Source: Candidatus Sodaliphilus fimicaballi
Lineage (GTDB): Bacteria; Bacteroidota; Bacteroidia; Bacteroidales; Muribaculaceae
Assembly (NCBI GenBank): GCA_018065165.1
Contig: JAGHTV010000524.1
Coordinates: 1 to 6,351, forward strand
Reading direction: 5' to 3'
DNA length: 6,351 nt
This document shows positions 1 through 6,257 of this stretch, piece by piece. Position 1 is the stretch's first letter, and each line of letters opens with the position of its first letter. A model generated the notes under the pieces. The model had not been told where the DNA came from, searched no databases, and saw only the letters and a program-made list of their open reading frames with translations. The translations under genes and the position numbers were made by a program.

Positions 1-96
1 GATGTATTGCGCAAATGCGTTGTCGCCGCCCGTGAGCAGCACAACGACGAGTGTCGCAACAACTATTAATAATATTTTAAAACTTCGACTATTCAT
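1..96 (-). CDS. N-terminus of an exported protein, possibly SprA/Sov T9SS translocon (partial)
   Basis: Only the first 32 codons are in the window; the gene continues past base 1. It starts at the ATG at 96-94, and no other in-frame ATG precedes it before a stop at 129-127. The peptide has a short basic N-region (MNSRSFK), a hydrophobic core (ILLIVVATLVVVLLTGG) and a plausible signal peptidase I site after AFA (residues 27-29, then Gln), so the product is exported. It lies 41 bases downstream of ruvA on the same strand. In Bacteroidetes such as Porphyromonas gingivalis, I recall the very large outer-membrane T9SS channel gene sprA (sov) near ruvA, so sprA is the leading guess. That is inference from gene order: nothing diagnostic of SprA itself is visible. 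It could be any other exported protein. The signal peptide call is strong; the identity is moderate to weak. Confidence 0.6.
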   Translation of the reverse strand, partial: MNSRSFKILLIVVATLVVVLLTGGDNAFAQYI

Positions 97-137
97 TGAA
101 ATGTTAAAAATATATAAACCACCCTTTCAAGACGAAA

Positions 138-731
138 TTACATCATCTTGAGGGCTTTCTTGATGGCATCCTCAACACTGATGCCCGGCTCTTGCTTAAA
201 TAGCTTTTTCAGAGCCTTTTGCGACATTTGCTGAGTAAAACCAAGCATAACAAGTGCGGCCATAGCTTCCTCGTAAACCTCGCCCGAAGCCTGGCTTGTT
301 TCTTCTATTAACGCATCACCTGCCACTTTTATTTTATCCTTGAGGTCAACAATTATTCTTTGAGCCGTTTTTGCACCCAATCCCTTGACCGATTTCAAGG
401 CTGCAACATTGGCCGAAGCAATGTTTTTCTCAAGGTCGGTGGTAGTCATCGACGAGAGAATCATGCGGGCCGTATTGACACCCACCCCCGATACACTGAT
501 AAGGAGCAAGAACAACTCGCGCTCATGCTTGTCGGCAAAGCCATAAAGCAAGTGGGCATCTTCACGAATTGCCTCTTGAACATACAGTCGAATGACCTCC
601 TCCTTGGGGACCTTGGCCAACGAATCGTAAGTGTTGAGCGAAATGTTAATCATATATCCCAAGCCGTGGTTGTCGACAACGGCATAGGCAGGATTAAGTT
701 CGGCGATTGTTCCTTTAATGTAATCGAGCAT
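138..731 (-). CDS. ruvA: Holliday junction branch migration complex subunit RuvA
   Basis: RuvA binds four-way DNA junctions as a tetramer and loads the RuvB motor for branch migration in recombinational repair; it acts in the cytoplasm. The 197 residues match the usual length of about 200. Residues 1-64 are the OB-fold domain, ending in the family signature REDAHLLYGF (56-65), whose E57/D58 correspond to the acidic pin of E. coli RuvA. Two helix-hairpin-helix motifs follow: SVSGVGVNTA (79-88) and SVKGLGAKTA (114-123). After a flexible linker (about 138-150), residues 151-197 form the RuvB-binding three-helix domain (ALVMLGF, then DAIKKALK). The ATG at 731-729 sits 12 bases after the upstream peptidase stop with no Shine-Dalgarno site, so the gene is probably translated from the protease operon transcript. 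It appears intact. Confidence 0.97.
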   Translation of the reverse strand: MLDYIKGTIAELNPAYAVVDNHGLGYMINISLNTYDSLAKVPKEEVIRLYVQEAIREDAHLLYGFADKHERELFLLLISVSGVGVNTARMILSSMTTTDLEKNIASANVAALKSVKGLGAKTAQRIIVDLKDKIKVAGDALIEETSQASGEVYEEAMAALVMLGFTQQMSQKALKKLFKQEPGISVEDAIKKALKMM

Positions 732-743
732 ATATTGGTGTAA

Positions 744-2900
744 TTAATGTTTCACAATTAGTTTAGTTGCTGACGATCCTGCAGTCGAGGTAATGGAGAG
801 CAAATATAGACCATCATTTAAGATGCTGCTGAAGTCCACATTCTCGACCGAACCGGTAGAATTGGGTACACGAGCTGCAACCTGTTGTCCTTGCATATCG
901 TATATTGCTATGCTCACACTGCCTGCGGGCAGGCCTGCAATAGTGATATTGCCATTGCCGGGATTGGGATAAACAGAGAAAGGCAATGCGTGAGCATCGG
1001 TAACAGCAGCCTCGTTGAGCAAGTACTCAACACCTGCAGCAACATTGAGTTTGCCTGCCCCCCATAGCGAACGGGAAGTAACATATTCGTCTTTCAACGA
1101 AGTAATCCTTATGATATCTTTCACCTCCGCAGGACCAAGTGTGGGATTAATCTGCAGCCACAAAGCGATAGCTCCTGAGACCATGGGTGCCGACATGCTA
1201 GTGCCATACTGTGACGCATAGGGATACCTCACGCCATTGTGCCATACTGCAGGGGCAGCCCACGAAGTGGCTAGACCGCTAGTAGTATCATAACGATTGC
1301 TTGACGAGACAAGCGAGAAGCCCGGTGCACAAACATCGGGACGCATTATGCCACGAGCATCAGGACCATAAGCTGAATAATATGAGATATTGCCTAAAGC
1401 AGCACGAGTGTTGACTCGTACTGACCCATCGGCCAGAGGCATATATTTGCGAGTATCATACGAGCCCACTGAAATTGCACTGTCGCCCGAAATCAAGTCG
1501 CTTGCCGACATTGCCGACATGCCCGTAGTCATATAACTGTGGCCATTGCGAGTGAAGACGACATCAGAACCACCCCACATCAACAAGCGATCACCAGGAT
1601 GAGATGCAATCTTGATGGCAGGAACATAGTCGCTCGACAGTGGTTTCAAGTCATACTCGGCAAGGGTGTGGTAGTGACCATTGCACTCCTCTACCCCATT
1701 GGCAATGGTTACCTCGCCCGGCTTTTCGAAGTAGCGAGCAAACTCATAGTTATCGACGGTCGAGAGGATGTAGGTTTTGTAGTCATCACCAAGTGCAGGA
1801 ATAGGCCACGAGCCGAGGATAGCACCTGTAGACTTAGAGACAACCATGAACGAGAATGAATGTGGCTCAGCACTAGAAGACCACAACGAAATCCAACCAG
1901 GGAAAGTGCCCTTGTGGTCGCCATAGTTGGCAAGGCAAGTGTACAGAGTATCGGTCACCGCAGTAAATGTATGGTCAATCACATGCTTGCGATTGCCACT
2001 ATTGCCAGCCGAGACTACACATATGCGGCCAGGGCCTGACATCTCATCCATGAGGCGACACAGTTCAGAAGTTCCATCGTGAGCACCCTCTTGCGAACTG
2101 AGGCTCATATTGATTACGGCAGGCTTGCCCATGCGAGTTGCAACATCAAAGATGTATTTGATAGAATTGGCAATGTTGACATCGGTGAGTTGGTCTTCGG
2201 GCATTGAGCAGATGACCAAGTCGGCATCGGGGGCAACGCCACTCATACCATTGGCCTTATAACTGCCCGCAGCAGTGCCTGTGGTGTGTGTACCATGAGA
2301 CTGACCAGCAAAGTCGGTAGTGAGGGCAGCAATTTGCGACGGTGTGTCGTAGTGACTTCCAGGCAAGGAATAACCATCGATAACAGGAGACTGTCCTAGC
2401 GAATCGCAAGGCAGATAGGCCGCCAGCACGCGACTGCGACCTAGGTTGTCACACAGGTTGATGTGATTAAAATCGACGCCAGTGTCAATCATTCCCACAA
2501 TCACACCCTTGCCAGTAACGGGATGGTTAAATATCTCGCCCGAGTGGGCTGGAGCTACATTAGAGTAATAGCGAGCGCTATCGTTGGCAAGTTCAACACG
2601 CTGAGCAATATGTAACGAGCGAACCTGACTCATTGAAGCAACCTCGCCAACTGCCATAAGTGGAATGCGAGCGGTAACAGTATTTCCCGTCACACTGTTA
2701 ATGTCGACACCAGCAGCAGCCAGCCGCTCGATGGTAGTCACATCGTCGACAGTGATGAAAGCATTTACACTGCCCGTTGCTTCCACCTTACTCGGATGCC
2801 CCATGTGTGCGAGAGCAAGTCGCGAGCGTGGTGTGAGAGCAGTGTGGGCCTGAGCCAACAATGCAACAACGAGCGATAATATGATAATTAACTGTTTCAA
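744..2900 (-). CDS. Secreted S8 (subtilisin-like) serine peptidase with T9SS C-terminal sorting domain
   Basis: This is an exported endopeptidase of 718 residues. Residues 1-19 form a signal peptide (hydrophobic IIILSLVVALLA, likely cut after AQA). Residues 20 to about 120 look like a propeptide. The catalytic domain shows Asp139 in MIDTGVDF, His202 in SHGTHTTGTAAG, oxyanion Asn300 in VVSAGNSGN and Ser568 in YGTSMSAPMVSG, all in family order. About 170 residues between Asn300 and the C-terminal half of the domain form an insertion rich in beta-strand-like sequence. Residues 641-718 are a type A T9SS sorting domain (VYPNP, then YDMQGQ, then GLYLLSI, then KLIVKH), predicting outer-membrane export by the T9SS and surface attachment or release. 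The start is TTG at 2900-2898, overlapping the TGA stop of the upstream paralog. No in-frame ATG lies between the preceding stop and this codon, and the next Met (residue 33) would remove the signal peptide. The substrate is unknown. Confidence 0.93.
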   Translation of the reverse strand: MKQLIIILSLVVALLAQAHTALTPRSRLALAHMGHPSKVEATGSVNAFITVDDVTTIERLAAAGVDINSVTGNTVTARIPLMAVGEVASMSQVRSLHIAQRVELANDSARYYSNVAPAHSGEIFNHPVTGKGVIVGMIDTGVDFNHINLCDNLGRSRVLAAYLPCDSLGQSPVIDGYSLPGSHYDTPSQIAALTTDFAGQSHGTHTTGTAAGSYKANGMSGVAPDADLVICSMPEDQLTDVNIANSIKYIFDVATRMGKPAVINMSLSSQEGAHDGTSELCRLMDEMSGPGRICVVSAGNSGNRKHVIDHTFTAVTDTLYTCLANYGDHKGTFPGWISLWSSSAEPHSFSFMVVSKSTGAILGSWPIPALGDDYKTYILSTVDNYEFARYFEKPGEVTIANGVEECNGHYHTLAEYDLKPLSSDYVPAIKIASHPGDRLLMWGGSDVVFTRNGHSYMTTGMSAMSASDLISGDSAISVGSYDTRKYMPLADGSVRVNTRAALGNISYYSAYGPDARGIMRPDVCAPGFSLVSSSNRYDTTSGLATSWAAPAVWHNGVRYPYASQYGTSMSAPMVSGAIALWLQINPTLGPAEVKDIIRITSLKDEYVTSRSLWGAGKLNVAAGVEYLLNEAAVTDAHALPFSVYPNPGNGNITIAGLPAGSVSIAIYDMQGQQVAARVPNSTGSVENVDFSSILNDGLYLLSITSTAGSSATKLIVKH
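747..980 (-). other. T9SS type A C-terminal sorting domain of the S8 peptidase
   Basis: This segment encodes residues 641-718 of the peptidase. It begins with the hallmark FSVYPNPGNGNITI, continues with an IAIYDMQGQQV strand pair, and ends with GLYLLSITSTAG followed by a basic tail KLIVKH. This order (YPNP, a central 'D..G', the 'G.Y...I' strand, the terminal Lys-rich strand) is that of the Por secretion system C-terminal domain, an immunoglobulin-like fold recognised by the T9SS and usually removed by the sortase-like PorU. Its presence implies a functional T9SS elsewhere in the genome. Confidence 0.9.
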
Positions 2901-4900
2901 ATTCCTAATATAATGTTTATGATAGTATTAACATCGGCAATGTCGACCACATTGTCGTCGTTGACATAGGCACGATTGCCATAGCGCTGGGCATTGTCCA
3001 TACCCAAAATGATGTTGATGATGGTGTTGACATCGGCAATATCTACCTGACCATCACCATTAACATCGCCTCTCTTGTAACCACTGTGCTCAAGCAGATA
3101 GTGCAAACCCGCCGCCGCATCGATGTCGCCATTGGCTCCACGCATGGGATTGCCATCGGCATATCGCTTTGCCGTCTGGGCCATGGCTTCCTTGATTTGG
3201 TTGAGTGTTGCACCAGGGCAAGCCTGCAACCACAGGGCAACGATTCCGCTCACACACGGTGCAGACATTGAAGTTCCCGACTTCCTGTACCAATAATGAT
3301 ATTTAGTCCCATCGCTGTAGCGTTGTGAGTAGGTCGTTTTACTGCAATTCAATCCGCTCACGCTCGACACCACACTCACACCAGGGGCATTGATAAAGGG
3401 ATGAATCGCTCCTGTAACATCGGTGCCATAACTAGAGAATCTAGCCACGCTGCCAATTCTATAACCTGTAGAATAATTCTTGTCTACTGACGGATAAGTC
3501 TCGCGAGCCGTTGTAGCTCCCACCGATATGCAATAGTTGCCAGTTGCCATGCCGCTGTATGACCCTTCGCCGGTTCCTGCACTGTAACCAGGCAAACCGA
3601 AGTCGCTGAATGAGGCGTCGGTATTGGAATCCCACACATCAACCTCACCACCAGCCTGGCCATGAATAGTAAATGTAAGGAAGTTGCCATAGGTGCATGA
3701 CGACACCTCGTTTTCCATAATAAGATGGTACTTACCGTCAGAGATGCCTTGACTAATGGTTACCTTGCCTTGCAGCTCATTGGCAAAACCGGGAATTGAA
3801 CCTATATCAACCACAGTGTCGCCAGTAAAGATACCCGAAGTGACTTTGACGCTGTAAGAATTAATGTCATACACGCCAAACGATACCGCCAGAGGCGAGT
3901 TGTTGCGAGAATAGGCGTAGATTTCAGACGAGTTCAATCCTGACACTGCCATGATAGTCGACAAACTTGTGTCGGTAGCCGTAAACTTCTTGTGCAAGTA
4001 TAACGACTTATCGGCCTCGTTGCCTGACGACAGCACAAAGATTGTGCCGTAACGCTTGTTAAGTTCTTCCATGTATTGCTGAAAGTAGCCAGTTCCGTCG
4101 TGCGGACCGTCGTGGCTACCCATGCTTATGTTGATGACACAACGCTTTCCCACACTGGCAGCATAGGCTGCAATATACCTAACGCCACGCACCACATTTA
4201 CCATGTCTAGATCATTGTTGGGAATGCCCACCATCACCAGTTCGGCACCGGGAGCCATACCGCCATACTTGTCAACAGTAGTTCCCGCTGCAATACCAGC
4301 CGTGTGAGTACCGTGTCCCATCGTCTTATCGTCGGTTATGACCGATGCTATTTCTTGTGTGGTAACATACTCGCGTCCTTGCAACACATCTCCATCAACC
4401 ACAACTCCAGGCCCGCTTTTGTCGGCAGGATGATATATACGCGTGATGCGGCTCTTGCCATTAGCATCATTAAAAGCCATGTGATGATAGTCGATACCAC
4501 AATCTACCATACCCACAATCACACCACTGCCATCATAAGGCATATCCAGTCCTTGGCCCAGCAGCAACTGGTTGACTTGAGTGTAACTGCGAGCCGAGTC
4601 GGTATGAAGATGCACCCTACCCGGTCGTTCCATGTTGCGGATGCCGCTCAACTTTGACACCTTGTTGAGCACATCACGGTCACCCGAAACGACAGCCATG
4701 TCGCCAAGCCTAGCATCAATCTTGATGCCATTGCTAGCCATAGCAGCAAATGCAGCCTCGTCGGCAGTGACAAAGGCTTCGATAACTTCATTTGCTCGAG
4801 CATGCTTGACACGCGCTCGCATTACAGGCGACATTACCGACTGGGCTGTTGCAGCAACAGCGATAACGACCATTAGTATGAGTGTGTACAGTTTCTTCAT
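2897..4900 (-). CDS. Secreted S8 (subtilisin-like) serine peptidase with C-terminal dockerin-like repeat pair
   Basis: This 667-residue exported peptidase is paralogous to the gene downstream. Residues 1-20 form a signal peptide (MKKLYTLILMVVIAVAATA, cut near Ala-Gln). Residues 21 to about 115 resemble the propeptide of the paralog: AFVTADEAAF against AFITVDDVTT, and a shared DSAR at its end. The catalytic set is Asp133 in MVDCGIDY, His196 in GHGTHTAGIAAG, oxyanion Asn294 in VLSSGNEA and Ser544 in SGTSMSAPCVSG. A beta-rich insertion lies at about 305-455. The catalytic Asp is followed by Cys rather than the usual Thr or Ser. The C-terminus (611-667) is a dockerin type I-like duplication, with no T9SS sorting domain after it. 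I chose the ATG at 4900-4898 over the in-frame TTG at 4912, because a -7 box at 4928-4921 would place the transcript start almost on that TTG. It is probably the first gene of the leftward operon. The substrate is unknown. Confidence 0.93.
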   Translation of the reverse strand: MKKLYTLILMVVIAVAATAQSVMSPVMRARVKHARANEVIEAFVTADEAAFAAMASNGIKIDARLGDMAVVSGDRDVLNKVSKLSGIRNMERPGRVHLHTDSARSYTQVNQLLLGQGLDMPYDGSGVIVGMVDCGIDYHHMAFNDANGKSRITRIYHPADKSGPGVVVDGDVLQGREYVTTQEIASVITDDKTMGHGTHTAGIAAGTTVDKYGGMAPGAELVMVGIPNNDLDMVNVVRGVRYIAAYAASVGKRCVINISMGSHDGPHDGTGYFQQYMEELNKRYGTIFVLSSGNEADKSLYLHKKFTATDTSLSTIMAVSGLNSSEIYAYSRNNSPLAVSFGVYDINSYSVKVTSGIFTGDTVVDIGSIPGFANELQGKVTISQGISDGKYHLIMENEVSSCTYGNFLTFTIHGQAGGEVDVWDSNTDASFSDFGLPGYSAGTGEGSYSGMATGNYCISVGATTARETYPSVDKNYSTGYRIGSVARFSSYGTDVTGAIHPFINAPGVSVVSSVSGLNCSKTTYSQRYSDGTKYHYWYRKSGTSMSAPCVSGIVALWLQACPGATLNQIKEAMAQTAKRYADGNPMRGANGDIDAAAGLHYLLEHSGYKRGDVNGDGQVDIADVNTIINIILGMDNAQRYGNRAYVNDDNVVDIADVNTIINIILGI
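2900..3070 (-). repeat. Dockerin type I-like tandem repeat at the peptidase C-terminus
   Basis: Two copies of a calcium-loop plus helix unit close the upstream peptidase, at residues 611-633 (3070-3002) and 645-667 (2968-2900). The first loop has Asp612, Asn614, Asp616 and Asp623 in the positions expected for an EF-hand-like calcium site. The second keeps Asn647, Asp649 and Asp656 but has Tyr645 where the first acidic ligand should be. The 15-residue core VDIADVNTIINIILG is identical in both copies. In cellulosomes dockerins bind cohesins. In gut Bacteroidales similar repeats are found at the ends of many secreted proteins, and I know of no settled partner for them. Confidence 0.85.
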
Positions 4901-4920
4901 TGCAAGTAACAATTAAACTA

Positions 4921-4928
4921 CAAAGTTA
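4921..4928 (-). promoter_or_regulatory. Bacteroidetes-type -7 box for the leftward protease operon
   Basis: On the minus strand this reads TAACTTTG, a perfect match to the Bacteroidetes primary sigma factor -7 consensus TAnnTTTG. It would start transcription near 4913-4916, leaving a leader of roughly 15 bases before the ATG at 4900. No good TTTG-type -33 element is visible 19-21 bases upstream. Confidence 0.65.
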
Positions 4929-4955
4929 CTGAAAATAAACGAGAAATAGAATAGC

Positions 4956-4974
4956 TAAAAACGAAAAGTTTTTA
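4956..4974. promoter_or_regulatory. Inverted repeat between the divergent promoters (possible operator)
   Basis: TAAAAAC (4956-4962) and GTTTTTA (4968-4974) are perfect 7-base inverted arms around GAAAA. The repeat ends just before the rightward -7 box and covers its spacer. It could be an operator for a dimeric regulator. It could also simply be A/T-rich promoter DNA, and short repeats of this kind arise easily in such sequence. Confidence 0.3.
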
Positions 4975-4975
4975 C

Positions 4976-4983
4976 TAACTTTG
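4976..4983 (+). promoter_or_regulatory. Bacteroidetes-type -7 box for the rightward amidase gene
   Basis: TAACTTTG matches the TAnnTTTG consensus exactly. Transcription would begin near 4987-4990. That leaves about 32-35 bases of leader before the ATG at 5022, but only a few bases before the alternative ATG at 4995, which favours the downstream start. The -33 region (about 4952-4956) has no clear TTTG. Confidence 0.65.
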
Positions 4984-5021
4984 TAGATTGAAGTATGAAC
5001 ATTCAATTAAACCAAATAATT

Positions 5022-6209
5022 ATGAAAAAAACAGTCGTTTTACTCCTTGTGCTCATGTGCATTATGGGAGTACAGGCCAAGGGGCTGAAAGGTAAAACCA
5101 TCTACCTGAATCCAGGCCATGGTGGTTACACAACTGGTGACCGCCCCACCGCAACCATCAACTGGGAGTATATGGACACCCTGAGTTTTTACGAGACACG
5201 TTCTAACCTGTGGAAAGCCCTTGAGGTGGCAAAACACTTGCGTCAGGATGGTGCCAATGTGATTATGAGCCGCACTCGCAGCGGTTATGTAACCAAGAGC
5301 CAGATGGAAGATGGCATTCTCAACGAGAATCAAGAGAGCCACGCAATACCATCAGAGCACAAGGTTGACAAGCGTTTCAACCAAGTCGAGACTGCAGCCG
5401 ACGAATATGGCCAGCAACAAATCGTGGGATTGGAGCGTATTGCTTGCCAGGTTGACTCAATCAAGCCCGACTACTTCCTGTCGATGCACAGCAACGCTCA
5501 CAAGAACGGTAGCACTGTAAACTACCTGGTGATGCTGTTCCGTGGCGAGACAGGCAAGCCCTACTTTGAGAATAGCGACAAGATGGCCTTCACAATGTGG
5601 CCCTATGTATTTGACAACCCACTGTCGGTGTGGAGTCACTATGCAGCCGACAAGCCCGCCGTTGTGGGTGACATCAGCTGGATGGGAGGAACACCTCCGG
5701 GCACTCCCAACCGCACAGGTGCTACTGGCTACTATGCAGTGCTCAAGTTCAACGCTCCCGGTTTTCTCGTTGAGGGTTCGTTCCACACTTACGACCCCGA
5801 GCGTCAACGCCTGCTCAACCGCGACTACTGCCGCCTCGAGGGTTTGCGTTACTACCGTGGCATACGAGCATACTTCGACGGCAAGCCCGAGAAGGTTGGC
5901 TACCTTGCTGGTACAGTAAAGAGTGCAACCGAGAAGATGAATCACCCCCGCTACACTTACCGCGAGGGCAGCGACGACCAGTGGAAACCCATCAACGGTG
6001 CTATGGTTTACCTGATGGACTCACGTGGCGTGAACATCAAGGGTTATCGTACCGATGGCGAATATAACGGCGTGTTCACATTCTTTGGCCTCAAGCCTGG
6101 CAAGTACACACTGCGTTACGAGGCTTATGGCTATGAGACACAAACCGAGGAGGTTGTTGTTGAAGCCGACAAGACAACATATGTGCTTCCCAAGCTGAAT
6201 CGCAAGTAA
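5022..6209 (+). CDS. Exported N-acetylmuramoyl-L-alanine amidase (Amidase_3 type) with C-terminal beta-sandwich domain
   Basis: A zinc-dependent enzyme predicted to cut the amide bond between N-acetylmuramic acid and the stem peptide of peptidoglycan, acting in the periplasm or outside the cell. Residues 1-19 form a signal peptide (VVLLLVLMCIMG core, cut after VQA). The catalytic domain spans about 25-285: TIYLNPGHGG with zinc ligand His33, FYETRSNL with Glu58, SMHSNAH with His156, and the catalytic Glu251 in FLVEGSFHT. All four expected residues are present. Residues of about 292-393 resemble a carboxypeptidase-regulatory-like/CNA-B type beta-sandwich (AGTVKSA, INGAMVYLMDSRG, GVFTFFGLKPGKYTLRYEAYGYE), probably for binding or stability. 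I chose the ATG at 5022 (395 residues) because the upstream in-frame ATG at 4995 would add nine non-basic residues before the signal peptide and lies too close to the promoter. There is no T9SS domain. The gene is transcribed divergently from the protease operon. Confidence 0.9.
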   Translation: MKKTVVLLLVLMCIMGVQAKGLKGKTIYLNPGHGGYTTGDRPTATINWEYMDTLSFYETRSNLWKALEVAKHLRQDGANVIMSRTRSGYVTKSQMEDGILNENQESHAIPSEHKVDKRFNQVETAADEYGQQQIVGLERIACQVDSIKPDYFLSMHSNAHKNGSTVNYLVMLFRGETGKPYFENSDKMAFTMWPYVFDNPLSVWSHYAADKPAVVGDISWMGGTPPGTPNRTGATGYYAVLKFNAPGFLVEGSFHTYDPERQRLLNRDYCRLEGLRYYRGIRAYFDGKPEKVGYLAGTVKSATEKMNHPRYTYREGSDDQWKPINGAMVYLMDSRGVNIKGYRTDGEYNGVFTFFGLKPGKYTLRYEAYGYETQTEEVVVEADKTTYVLPKLNRK

Positions 6210-6230
6210 ACATCAGTCGTAGCATATAAC

Positions 6231-6257
6231 AAAAAAATCCTCACACTGAGAGTGAAG
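6231..6257 (+). terminator. Possible amidase terminator, truncated by the IS
   Basis: Seven A residues (6231-6237) are followed by TCCTCACACT and a short hairpin, CACT (6244-6247) and AGTG (6251-6254) around GAG. In a bidirectional intrinsic terminator, the second arm should continue towards GAGGA and a T-run that pairs with the A-run. Here the IS3 end begins at 6258, where that arm would be expected. Only a 4-base stem remains, so this is a weak call. Confidence 0.3.

Noticed and set aside
360..743. Plus-strand open frame across ruvA
   Set aside because: It lies antisense over ruvA, whose domains and motifs are complete; the antisense peptide shows no recognisable motif or signal peptide.
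4304..4657. Plus-strand open frame of 117 codons inside the dockerin-type peptidase
   Set aside because: It covers the catalytic Asp and His coding region of a clear S8 gene on the other strand and has no promoter or domain of its own.
744..4900. One S8 gene broken into two by a frameshift
   Set aside because: Each reading frame has its own signal peptide, a complete catalytic triad and its own C-terminal module, so these are two genes.
4901..4912. Extended TTG start (MLLA-) for the dockerin-type peptidase
   Set aside because: The TTG would sit at about the predicted transcription start and adds residues before a normal MKK signal peptide; the ATG at 4900 is better.
4995..5021. Extended ATG start (MNIQLNQII-) for the amidase
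   Set aside because: It would give a leader of only a few bases after the -7 box and puts a non-basic stretch before the MKKT signal peptide; the ATG at 5022 fits better.
5457..5945. Minus-strand open frame of 162 codons opposite the amidase
   Set aside because: It is the reverse-frame shadow of the amidase catalytic domain; its Cys- and Val-rich composition is an artefact of that codon use.
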